Assembly (NCBI GenBank): GCA_044223975.1
Contig: JBGALI010000012.1
Span: 1-64,000, forward strand
Direction of reading: 5' to 3'
Origin: CAZCPB01 sp044223975
Lineage (GTDB): Bacteria > Planctomycetota > Phycisphaerae > Phycisphaerales > UBA1924
Length of the DNA: 64,000 nt
The translations under genes and the position numbers were made by a program. The number at the start of each line of letters is the position of its first letter. The stretch's first letter is position 1. Of the stretch, positions 7,322-15,655 are shown one piece after another. The notes beneath the pieces were generated by a model. It did no database searches. It was not told the origin of the DNA and was given only the letters and a program-made list of their open reading frames with translations.

Positions 7322-9391
7322 ATGACCGTTCGTAATCTGCTTCTGTGCGCCGCGTGCGCCGTGACTTCGTTCGGCGCCCTTCCCCGCCCGGCCGCGGCGG
7401 CAGGACCAGAGGTCCCCCTGGTCGCCCGCGAAGTGTTCTTCGGCAATCCCGACCGGGCCAGCGTCCAACTGAGCCCCGACGGCAAAACGCTCTCGTTCCT
7501 GGCCGCCAAGGACGGTGTGCTCAACGTGTGGGTCGCACCGGTGTCGGACCCCGGCGCCGCCCGAGCCATAACGGCGGACACCAAGCGCGGCATCCGCCAG
7601 TACTTCTGGGCCTTCGATAATTCGCACATCCTCTACCGGCAAGACGTCGGCGGAGACGAGAACTGGAAAATCTTCTCGGTGGATGTCGCCACCGGTCAGG
7701 CCAAGGACCTGACTCCTTTCGAGACGATCCCCGGGCCCGACGGCCAGCCGGTCAAGGGGCCTGACGAAAAGGTCCTCCGACCCGCCGCGCAGATCGAGGG
7801 CGTCAGCCCGAAATTCCCGGGCGAGATCGTGCTTGGCATCAACAACCGCGACCCGCGCTTCCACGACATCTACCGAGTGAACATCGGCACCGGCGCGATG
7901 AAGCTGCTCTTCAAGAACGACGGGTTCGCGGGCCTTGTGGTCGACGACCAGTTCGACGTGCGCCTCGCGATGCAGATGATGCCCGACGGCGGCAGCCAGC
8001 TCCTGAAGCTCGCCAAGGACGGGCAGCCCGTCCCGTTCCAGAAGATCGGGATGGAGGACTCGCTCACCACCAACCCCGTGGGCTTCGACAAGTCCGGGGG
8101 AACGGTGTACATGCTCGACAGCCGCGGCCGCGACACCGCCGCGCTCACCGCCGTCCGCCTCGACACCGGGGACTCGAAGGTCGTCGCCGAGGACGGCCGC
8201 GCTGACATCGGGGGCACGCTGGTGCACCCGACCGAGAAGACGGTGCAGGCGGTCAACATTAACTACGACCGCTCCGAGTGGAAGGTGCTGGACCCGGCCG
8301 TGAAGAGCGACTTTGACTACCTGAAGACCGTCGCCAGCGGCGAGATCGGCGTGTCGTCGCGCACGCTCGACGATTCGAAGTGGATCGTTTCGTACCTCAT
8401 GGACGACGGCCCGGTGCGGTACTACCTGTACGACCGCGCCGCCAAAAACGCCAAATTCCTCTTCACCAACCGCAAGCCGCTGGAAGGCCTCGCCCTGTCC
8501 AAGATGCGCCCGGTCGTGATCACCAGCCGCGACGGGCTCAAGCTCGTCAGCTACCTGACGCTACCCGCTGGCGCCAAGGACGCCAAGCGCCCTGAAAAGC
8601 CGCTGCCGATGGTCCTGTTCGTGCACGGTGGGCCGTGGGCACGCGATTCATGGGGCTTCAACCCTTACCACCAGTGGCTCGCCAACCGCGGCTACGCGGT
8701 CCTGAGCGTGAACTACCGCGGGTCGACCGGCTTCGGCAAGAACTTCGTGAACGCCGGCAACCGAGAATGGGCCGGGAAGATGCACGACGACCTGATCGAC
8801 GCCGTCACCTGGGCGGTCAACGAGAAGATCGCCGACCCCTCGAAAGTCGCGATCATGGGCGGCAGCTACGGCGGCTACGCGACGCTGGTCGGGCTCACCT
8901 TTACGCCGGACACGTTCGCGTGCGGCGTCGACATCGTCGGACCGTCCAACATCATCACGCTGCTGAACACAATCCCCCCTTACTGGCAGCCCCTGATCGA
9001 ACAGTTCGCCAAGCGCGTGGGCGACCACCGCACGGAAGAGGGCCGCAAGTTCCTCGAGTCCCGCTCCCCGCTGAGCCTGGTGGACAACATCCGCAAGCCC
9101 CTTCTGATCGGCCAAGGCGCCAACGACCCCCGCGTGAAGCAGAGCGAGGCTGACCAGATCGCGGCGGCCATGCAGAAGAAGGGAATCCCGGTCACCTACG
9201 TGCTGTTCCCCGACGAGGGGCACGGCTTTGCCCGACCTGAGAACAGCATGGCCTTCAACGCCGTGATCGAGCAGTTCCTGGCCAGCCACCTCAAGGGCCG
9301 ATCCGAGCCGCTCGGCGACGCGATGAGCAAGTCGAGCGCCCAAGTCAAGGCCGGGGCCGAATTGATCCCCGGACTGAACCCTTCCAAATAG
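7322..9391 (+). CDS. secreted S9 family prolyl oligopeptidase-type peptidase
   Basis: A 689-residue protein with a signal peptide (TVRNLLLCAACAVTSFGALP, Ala-rich cleavage region). A beta-propeller domain (~35-410) with WD-like repeats (ASVQLSPDGKTLSFLAA) leads to a C-terminal alpha/beta hydrolase domain. The nucleophile is in GGSYGG (Ser of G-x-S-x-G), the acid in GANDPRVKQSE and the base in DEGHGFARPEN, all in family order. It probably cleaves peptides or acylated peptides outside the cytoplasm. A longer frame starts at 7295, but the ATG at 7322 has AAGGAG 7 nt before it and begins the signal peptide, so it is preferred. It lies 160 bp after tRNA-Leu and looks monocistronic. Confidence 0.92.
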   Translation: MTVRNLLLCAACAVTSFGALPRPAAAAGPEVPLVAREVFFGNPDRASVQLSPDGKTLSFLAAKDGVLNVWVAPVSDPGAARAITADTKRGIRQYFWAFDNSHILYRQDVGGDENWKIFSVDVATGQAKDLTPFETIPGPDGQPVKGPDEKVLRPAAQIEGVSPKFPGEIVLGINNRDPRFHDIYRVNIGTGAMKLLFKNDGFAGLVVDDQFDVRLAMQMMPDGGSQLLKLAKDGQPVPFQKIGMEDSLTTNPVGFDKSGGTVYMLDSRGRDTAALTAVRLDTGDSKVVAEDGRADIGGTLVHPTEKTVQAVNINYDRSEWKVLDPAVKSDFDYLKTVASGEIGVSSRTLDDSKWIVSYLMDDGPVRYYLYDRAAKNAKFLFTNRKPLEGLALSKMRPVVITSRDGLKLVSYLTLPAGAKDAKRPEKPLPMVLFVHGGPWARDSWGFNPYHQWLANRGYAVLSVNYRGSTGFGKNFVNAGNREWAGKMHDDLIDAVTWAVNEKIADPSKVAIMGGSYGGYATLVGLTFTPDTFACGVDIVGPSNIITLLNTIPPYWQPLIEQFAKRVGDHRTEEGRKFLESRSPLSLVDNIRKPLLIGQGANDPRVKQSEADQIAAAMQKKGIPVTYVLFPDEGHGFARPENSMAFNAVIEQFLASHLKGRSEPLGDAMSKSSAQVKAGAELIPGLNPSK

Positions 9392-9635
9392 TCGCGTCCT
9401 GGCGGCTGGGAGGGAGCGATCGGGGGCGGCCGCGGGCGCCCGTTGGTCTCCGTGGCGGGAACCGGTCGGCAATGCGGGGAGTATTGAGCAGTATCGTTCG
9501 TGGGAACGACGTTGCGGCGTGCGCAGGCATCGTCCACCGGCTACCTTGGTGCCGAACCCCTCCCGGGAGGGACTTTGGCCGAATCCCAGACCGGTGTGGA
9601 CAGCCGGGCCGTTTCCGCGGAGAATCCTGCCCTCG

Positions 9636-11102
9636 ATGCTGACCCCGTTGTCCACATGCAGGGCCTTGGCCGCCGCGTTTCTCGTGGTGGCACTGACGGG
9701 AGCGATCCCATGCCCCGCGCAGGGGCAACCGCCCGCGGAGCCCCCGCCCCCACCGCCGGCGACAAAGCCGGCCCCCAGCGCCTCCACCCCGGCGACCCGC
9801 GGCGTGCAGCCACCCGGCCCCGCTACCGAGGCCTCGCGCGCCGTTCCGGCCGATCCCGACGATGGCGAGATCGAGACCTCCCTGACGCTCGTGGACGGCA
9901 ATCGCGCGACGGGCGTGCTGGTTGAGCGAACACCCGAACGTATCGTGCTGCTCATCAACGGGATCCGCACGCCCTATTCAAGCGACTCCATCGCACAGGT
10001 CGAGACACTCCCCCCCGTCACCGAGCGCTACCGCCAGATGCGGGCGAAGATCGGCGACGACGAGATCGACCAGCGCCTCCTGCTGGCCCAGTGGCTCCGC
10101 ACGCACCGCAAGTACCAGCTCGCCCTCGACGAAGTCAGCGGTGTCCTGGGGAGAGAACCCAGAAACCCACAGGCGGTTCAGCTCAAGACATGGCTCGAAG
10201 AGCAGCTTAAGCTCCGCGCGATGCCGCAGGTCCGCGCCGCGCCGGGGGGGCCGTTCGTCCGCGCCGAGCCCAGGGCGCAGCGTCCCGACCAGGATTTCCC
10301 GACGCTCTCGCCGGAGCAGATCAACCTCATCCGTGTGTTCGAGGTGGACCTGGCCGACCCCCCGCGGATGATCATCGATCGCGACGCGGTGACCGCGCTC
10401 ATCAACCAGTTCGCGAGCGACCCGCTCATCCCCGCCGGCCGCGAGGCCCGGGACGCCATCTACCACAAGCAGCCCGCGCAGATCCTGGACCTCATGTTCC
10501 GGCTGCGGGCCCGCGATTTCTACGGCCGAGTTCAGGTCATGAGCGATCCTCGCTCGATGAAGATGTTCCGCGAGCGTGTGCACTCCACCTGGCTGATGAA
10601 CTCGTGCGCGACGTCGACCTGCCACGGGGGAGAAAACGCCGGGCGGCTGTACCTCGCGACCCGTCAGCCTAACTCGGACGCGACCGTCTACACCAATTTC
10701 CTGATCCTCGACCGCTTTCGTCTCCGCGACAAGGCCGCGCGCGACCCCGCCCCCGGCAGTGCCAACGCCGCGGGCGACACCGGCCGCCCCCTGATCGACT
10801 ACGACGACCCCGCCCGCTCACCCCTGCTTCACATGGCCTTGGCACGCAACGAAAGCCTGACCCCCCACCCCCAGGTTCAGGTGGCTGGCGGACGCTTCAA
10901 GCCGATCAACCCCGTCTTCAACAGCGTCAACGACCGGCGGTACCAGGACGCGATCGACTGGATCCGCTCCATGTACATGCCGCGCCCGGATTACCCCGTG
11001 CAGTACACGCCACCGGTGCCCGGCGCACCGGGTCAGCCGGTGCTCGGCGAAGCGGGCGGCGGCAAGAAGAACAAGGCGGATCCCATCGGCGGCAAGCGGT
11101 GA
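9636..11102 (+). CDS. secreted protein with a single CX4CH haem-like motif, function unknown
   Basis: A 488-residue protein with a signal peptide (CRALAAAFLVVALTGAIPC), a proline-rich linker, a small domain at residues ~65-115 that reads like an SH3-type beta barrel (VDGNRATGVLVERTPERIVL), a helical repeat segment (RTHRKYQLALDEVSGVLG), and a C-terminal region holding C324-ATST-C329-H330. CX4CH is an uncommon c-type haem attachment spacing. The surrounding phrases SCATSTCHGGENAG and RSPLLHMAL recall planctomycete cytochrome-type domains. Haem attachment is a guess. I chose the ATG at 9636 because it starts the signal peptide; the frame extends upstream to 9519 with no better start. Confidence 0.75.
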   Translation: MLTPLSTCRALAAAFLVVALTGAIPCPAQGQPPAEPPPPPPATKPAPSASTPATRGVQPPGPATEASRAVPADPDDGEIETSLTLVDGNRATGVLVERTPERIVLLINGIRTPYSSDSIAQVETLPPVTERYRQMRAKIGDDEIDQRLLLAQWLRTHRKYQLALDEVSGVLGREPRNPQAVQLKTWLEEQLKLRAMPQVRAAPGGPFVRAEPRAQRPDQDFPTLSPEQINLIRVFEVDLADPPRMIIDRDAVTALINQFASDPLIPAGREARDAIYHKQPAQILDLMFRLRARDFYGRVQVMSDPRSMKMFRERVHSTWLMNSCATSTCHGGENAGRLYLATRQPNSDATVYTNFLILDRFRLRDKAARDPAPGSANAAGDTGRPLIDYDDPARSPLLHMALARNESLTPHPQVQVAGGRFKPINPVFNSVNDRRYQDAIDWIRSMYMPRPDYPVQYTPPVPGAPGQPVLGEAGGGKKNKADPIGGKR

Positions 11103-11250
11103 TCCGTCCACCGCGCCGCGCTGGCGCCGCCCAGGCTTTGGGCCGCTCTGCTACAGTGTTCGACCCTCGTTCGTTCGATGCGCAACAGTCCGATCCCCGC
11201 ATTCCGCTGCCCTCCGCGGCATCGGTCCAGACCCACGCGAGCCACCCACG

Positions 11251-13293
11251 ATGAGCCGTCACTTCCTCGCTTCCCTCCGGTTCCCCCGCACCACGCTCGT
11301 CATGCTGCTGGCAGGGTCGTGCGTGTGCACTTTCACGGGATGCAACCGCCAGGACGAGACCGCCAAGGCGGTCAAGAAGGCGTCGCACGAGGTGAACGTG
11401 ATCGGCGGCGGGGGCGGGCCCGCGGCCACCGTGCTCTTCGAGAACAAGCAGTACGCCGAGGTCATCACCCTGCTCACGCCCGTGGTCGAGAAGGGCCTCG
11501 AAGAAGAAAAGGCCGCCGCCCTGGTGATCATCGCCCAGGCGCAGATGGGCCAGGCGGCCGAACCGTCGGGCGCGGCCGGCGCTCTCGAGCGTGAATGCCT
11601 CGACCGCATGACCATCGTGCGCTCGCTGCTGGGAGATTGGCTCACGGCCAACGCTCGCGCCGCGGCTCTCGAAGAGTTCGACCCGGGCCCGACGCTCAAG
11701 GAGCTCGGCACGAGCATGGGACAGAAGGAAAAGCTGATCGCCGAGCAGCAAGGCGCCAAGGCCAAGCTCGACGCCCAGATCGCCGACCTCAAGGCCCAGG
11801 CCGCCGAGCGCGCCGCCGGCGCCCAGGCCGAAGAGAACAGTTACGCCAAGCTCAAGGAGCAGGCCTCCAAGGTGAGCGCCGTCCAGGGCGAGCCCTTGGT
11901 CAAGGAAGCCGCGGAGCACAAGCGAAAGAGCGACGAGCTCCGCAACGCGGGCGCCCTGCTCGAGGCCCGGGCCGAGCAGGTCTCCCGCCAGTCCGCCGAG
12001 TCTCAGCTCCTGATCGACCAGTACACGAACCAGAAGACCAACTACCAGTCCACCGACAAGTCGCTCCGCGACAAGCTCGCGGCCGCCAAGACCGAAGCAG
12101 GCGCCGCACGCGCCGAGGGCGTCAAGACCAGCGCCAAGATCGACGCTCTCATCGGCGAACTTCGGACGCAGCGCTCGGGCGCGCTCAACGACGCGGCCGA
12201 GAAGGCCCTCAAGGGTTACCAGTCGGCCGTGTCGAGCGCCAACAAGGCGGCCAAGGGCGACCAGAACGGCGGCTCGAAGCTCACGCTGGGCGCGGCACAG
12301 CAGGCGATCGGCGATCTCCAGTGGACCCGGGCTCAGGGGCTCGCGGCGTACGCCCAGCTCCTCGACTCGCTCGCCAAGGCCGAGCCGGCCCTCGCCAAGC
12401 GCGCCGAGTACGCCAAGGAGGCCGCCGACGCTGCCGCGGCACGCAAGGAAGCTCTGGACAGCGCCAAGGCCGCGTACGAAGCCGCCCAGGCCGCTTATTC
12501 GGCGGTGCGGGCCAAGGGGGAGGCCAAGGATCGTCTCGACCAGCTCAGCAAGCAGCTCGAAGGACTTTCAAAGGTCGCCGGTGGAGATGCCAAGGACCTG
12601 GCCGCCGCGATGAAGGCGAGTGCCCCGGCCGACGCGCCCGCGCCCGAGGCTGCTCCCAAAGCAGAAACGCCCGCGGCGGCGGCCTTGCCTCCGGGTGCGA
12701 CGCCCGAGCTGGTCGCGAGCGTCGAGGCCGTGCTGGCCTCCATGAAATCCGGCAGGCAGGTCGACACGCTCGCCCTGCTCTATTTCCCGCCCGAGCTCGC
12801 CGCGGTCAAGGAACCGCTCACCCAGATGGCGCTCGCGGCAGACAAGGTGAACACCGCCTGCCGCGCCAAGTTCAACGTCGGCCTCGCCGAAATCACCAAG
12901 TCGTTGCCCGGGGGCGGCGGCTTGGGGATGGGCGGCGCGAGCGGTGCGGGCCTTTCGCCCGAGCAGCTCGCGGCGCTCAAGGTCACCGACCTCCAGTTCA
13001 CGGTTGAGGGCGACAAGGCAAAAGTCATGGCGCCGGGAAGTGCAACGCCGCTGAACTTCGTCAAAGCCGACGGCAAGTGGCTGATGGATACGGGGCTCGG
13101 GGGCCAGCCGCCCCAGGCCCTCGCCGCGATTTCCATGATGGGACCGTCCATGTCCAAGGCGCTCGAGGAGCTCGCCGCGGAAATCGATTCCGGAAAGCTC
13201 GCGACGCCCGACGCGGTCGGCCCCGCGCTCATGCAGAAGCTCGCCGCGGCTATGGGCGCCGCAAAGCCGCCCACCGGCCCCGGCGGCGGCTGA
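11251..13293 (+). CDS. coiled-coil lipoprotein, function unknown
   Basis: A 680-residue protein with a lipoprotein signal: hydrophobic LVMLLAGSCVCTFTGC with lipobox TFTGC, so Cys31 is the likely lipidated residue. A TPR-like segment follows (ATVLFENKQYAEVITLLTPV), then about 350 residues of Ala/Lys/Glu-rich heptad sequence (QKEKLIAEQQGAKAKLDAQI and on), a Pro/Ala linker (~455-485) and a globular C-terminal domain with a beta motif (ADGKWLMDTG) seen in lumazine-binding/DUF4878-type folds. It is probably anchored in a membrane facing the periplasm. No recognised family. It lies 148 bp downstream of the CX4CH protein gene and runs convergently into the SxtJ gene with 12 bp between stops. Confidence 0.78.
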   Translation: MSRHFLASLRFPRTTLVMLLAGSCVCTFTGCNRQDETAKAVKKASHEVNVIGGGGGPAATVLFENKQYAEVITLLTPVVEKGLEEEKAAALVIIAQAQMGQAAEPSGAAGALERECLDRMTIVRSLLGDWLTANARAAALEEFDPGPTLKELGTSMGQKEKLIAEQQGAKAKLDAQIADLKAQAAERAAGAQAEENSYAKLKEQASKVSAVQGEPLVKEAAEHKRKSDELRNAGALLEARAEQVSRQSAESQLLIDQYTNQKTNYQSTDKSLRDKLAAAKTEAGAARAEGVKTSAKIDALIGELRTQRSGALNDAAEKALKGYQSAVSSANKAAKGDQNGGSKLTLGAAQQAIGDLQWTRAQGLAAYAQLLDSLAKAEPALAKRAEYAKEAADAAAARKEALDSAKAAYEAAQAAYSAVRAKGEAKDRLDQLSKQLEGLSKVAGGDAKDLAAAMKASAPADAPAPEAAPKAETPAAAALPPGATPELVASVEAVLASMKSGRQVDTLALLYFPPELAAVKEPLTQMALAADKVNTACRAKFNVGLAEITKSLPGGGGLGMGGASGAGLSPEQLAALKVTDLQFTVEGDKAKVMAPGSATPLNFVKADGKWLMDTGLGGQPPQALAAISMMGPSMSKALEELAAEIDSGKLATPDAVGPALMQKLAAAMGAAKPPTGPGGG

Positions 13294-13305
13294 TCGTCGC
13301 CCGCA

Positions 13306-13722
13306 TCAATACTGCTTGAAGTAACGGTCGCTCGACGGCGCCTTGGGGCGTTCGGCCCAATATGTCGGCGCGCCGGGCTCAAACTTCCGCGTCATGGGGT
13401 CCTTGCCCGCCACGCGGAGCAAGAGCGCGATCGGCGTGAGCACGACGAAGTACACCAGCGCCAGCAGCACGAGCGAGACCACAAACCCGATCGGGAAGAC
13501 CAGGTACATCCACCCCAGGTACATCGGCCGCCGCAGCGCGGGCACGGCGTAGTACGCCGCGCCCAGCAGGACACCGATGCCGCCGAGGGTCAGCGGCACG
13601 TTCCGCGCGCCCGAGCGCCAGGCGATCATGCCGCCCATGAGGCAGAAGAAGCCCGCCAGCAGCAGCCCGAACCAGCGCAGGTCCTTGTCCGAGGGGTTCT
13701 TGTTGAACTCGTGAATGGCCAG
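13306..13722 (-). CDS. SxtJ-like membrane protein
   Basis: A 138-residue protein with about three hydrophobic segments (LRWFGLLLAGFFCLMGGMIA, LTLGGIGVLLGAAYYAV, FVVSLVLLALVYFVV) and the C-terminal phrase TPIALLLRVAGKDPM. This is the SxtJ pattern found next to carbamoyltransferases. The first ATG (13638) would cut off the N-terminal motif NPSDKDLRWFG and half of helix 1. In frame upstream, a CTG at 13720-13722 has AAGGAG six bases before it, so CTG is the chosen start, with ATT at 13716 as an alternative. It follows the carbamoyltransferase by 21 bp and is very likely co-transcribed. Its molecular role is unknown. Confidence 0.78.
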   Translation of the reverse strand: MAIHEFNKNPSDKDLRWFGLLLAGFFCLMGGMIAWRSGARNVPLTLGGIGVLLGAAYYAVPALRRPMYLGWMYLVFPIGFVVSLVLLALVYFVVLTPIALLLRVAGKDPMTRKFEPGAPTYWAERPKAPSSDRYFKQY

Positions 13723-13734
13723 GGGCGACTCCTT
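13723..13734 (-). promoter_or_regulatory. ribosome binding site that decides the SxtJ start
   Basis: AAGGAG (minus strand, 13734-13729) with a six-base spacer before CTG at 13722. No ATG/GTG/TTG lies at a suitable distance in that frame. The site sits just after the carbamoyltransferase stop. Confidence 0.6.
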
Positions 13735-13743
13735 GGGACGCGC

Positions 13744-15594
13744 TCAGTCGAGGTGGAACTGGGCCAGGTGCTTGGCGGCGTCGGTCTTCACGGCGCCGGT
13801 CTGCTCTTCCTTGAGCATCAGGTAGTCGTCGATCACCAGCGCGTCGATGTTGGTCGCCATGAAGCAGCGGAAGGCGTCGGCGGGCGTGCACACGATCGGC
13901 TCACCGCGCACGTTGAACGACGTGTTGATCATCACCGGGCAGCCGGTCTTCGACTCGAACATCTTCATCATGCGGTGCAGGCGCGGGTTGCGCACCGGGT
14001 CAACGGTCTGCACGCGGGCCGAGTGGTCGACGTGCGTGACGGCGGGGATCTCCGAGCGCACGGCCTTCACGCGGTCCAGGCCCTTGTACTCGCCGTTGGT
14101 CCCCGCGGCCTCGGCGCGCCGACGCTCCTCCTTCACCGGCGCCACCAGCAGCATGTACGGGCTGGGGTGATCGGCGCGGATGTCGAAGTAGTCCGCCGCG
14201 CGCTCCGCGAGCACGATCGGCGCGAACGGCCTGAACGACTCGCGGAACTTGATCTTGAGATTCATCACCGACTGCATCGCGGGGCTCCGAGCATCGCCCA
14301 GGATGCTGCGGGCGCCCAGCGCCCGCGGGCCGAACTCCATCCGCCCGCTGAACCACCCCACCACCTTCTCCGACGCGATCAGCGCCGCGACGCGCCCGCA
14401 CAGGTCCTCTTCGCCCAGCTTGTGGAACGTGGCTCCGGCGGCCTTGAGCTCGCCCTCGATCTCTGGCTCCGTGAACGTGCAGCCCAGGAGCGAGCCTCGC
14501 ATCGAGTCGCGCCACGGCGCCGACGTGTCCACCTTCCGCGGGTTGTTCAGGAGCTGGTACCAGATGAACAGCGCCGTCCCCAGCGCGCCGCCCGCGTCGC
14601 CCGCCGCGGGCTGGATCCACACGTTCTCGAACGGCCCCTTGCGGAGGATCTTCCCGTTGCCCACGCAGTTGAGCGCCACGCCGCCCGCCAGGCACAGGTT
14701 CTTCTCGCCCGTGACCTGGTGCACGTGCGCGGCCATCTTCAGCATGATCTCTTCGGTCACCGCCTGCACGCTCGCCGCCAAGTCCATCTCGCGCTGGGTG
14801 ATCGGCGACTCGGGCTTTCGCGCCGGCCCGCCGAAGAGCGACGCGAACTCCGCGTTGGTCATCGTCGAGCCCTGGCAGTAGTTGAAGTACCGCATGTCCA
14901 TGCGGAACGAGCCATCGGGCTTGAGGTCGATCAGCTTCTGGCGGATCAGGTCCGCGTACTTCGGCTCTCCGTACGGCGCCAGGCCCATCAGCTTGTACTC
15001 GCCGCTGTTCACCTTGAACCCGCAGTAGTACGTGAACGCCGAGTACAGGAGCCCCAGCGAGTGCGGGAAGCGCAGCTCGTGGGTCAGTTCCATCTTGTTG
15101 CCGCGCCCCACGCCGAACGACGCCGTCGCCCACTCCCCCACCCCGTCCATCGTGAGGATCGCGGCGCTCTCGAACGGCGACGGGAAGAACGCGCTGGCGG
15201 CGTGCGACTCGTGGTGCTCGGTGAACACGAACCGCTTCTTGTACTCCCCCGAAAGTTCCTTGCGCATCTCGCGCGTCAGGCGCAGCTTCTGGCGCATCCA
15301 CATCGGCATCGAGTCGGCGAACGACCGGAACCCCGCCGGCGCGAACGCCAGGTACGTGTCCAGCAGCCGGTCGAATTTCAACAGCGGCTTGTCGTAGAAC
15401 CCGACGTAGTCGAGCTGCCCGGGCGTCAGGCCCGCGTGCTCCAGGCAGAACTTGACCGCGTGTGTGGGGAAGCGGTGGTCGTGCTTCACCCGCGTGAAGC
15501 GCTCTTCCTGGGCCGCGGCCACGATCTGGCCGTCGATGACCAGCGCGGCGGCCGAGTCGTGGTAATAGGCGGAGATGCCGAGTATGGCCGTCAT
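13744..15594 (-). CDS. carbamoyltransferase (NodU/CmcH/TobZ family)
   Basis: A 616-residue protein, the usual family length. The N-terminal ASKHA-type domain starts ILGISAYYHDSAAALVIDG and continues with HHESHAASAFF (metal/carbamoyl-phosphate histidines), TMDGVGEWATAS and GGVALNCVGNGK. The C-terminal YrdC-like domain has GWFSGRMEFGPRALGARSIL and INTSFNVRGEPIVCTPADA. The family makes O-carbamoyl groups on sugars or secondary metabolites from carbamoyl phosphate and ATP. It is flanked upstream (61 bp) by an SGNH/TPR protein and downstream by SxtJ, a pairing also seen in envelope glycan clusters, so the substrate is probably a cell-surface sugar; that is inference. Confidence 0.93.
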   Translation of the reverse strand: MTAILGISAYYHDSAAALVIDGQIVAAAQEERFTRVKHDHRFPTHAVKFCLEHAGLTPGQLDYVGFYDKPLLKFDRLLDTYLAFAPAGFRSFADSMPMWMRQKLRLTREMRKELSGEYKKRFVFTEHHESHAASAFFPSPFESAAILTMDGVGEWATASFGVGRGNKMELTHELRFPHSLGLLYSAFTYYCGFKVNSGEYKLMGLAPYGEPKYADLIRQKLIDLKPDGSFRMDMRYFNYCQGSTMTNAEFASLFGGPARKPESPITQREMDLAASVQAVTEEIMLKMAAHVHQVTGEKNLCLAGGVALNCVGNGKILRKGPFENVWIQPAAGDAGGALGTALFIWYQLLNNPRKVDTSAPWRDSMRGSLLGCTFTEPEIEGELKAAGATFHKLGEEDLCGRVAALIASEKVVGWFSGRMEFGPRALGARSILGDARSPAMQSVMNLKIKFRESFRPFAPIVLAERAADYFDIRADHPSPYMLLVAPVKEERRRAEAAGTNGEYKGLDRVKAVRSEIPAVTHVDHSARVQTVDPVRNPRLHRMMKMFESKTGCPVMINTSFNVRGEPIVCTPADAFRCFMATNIDALVIDDYLMLKEEQTGAVKTDAAKHLAQFHLD

Positions 15595-15655
15595 AAGGGT
15601 GTGGCGGGCAGTGCGGGATCGCGGTGAGTGAGAGGAAAAAGGCCAGAGCCGTCCG

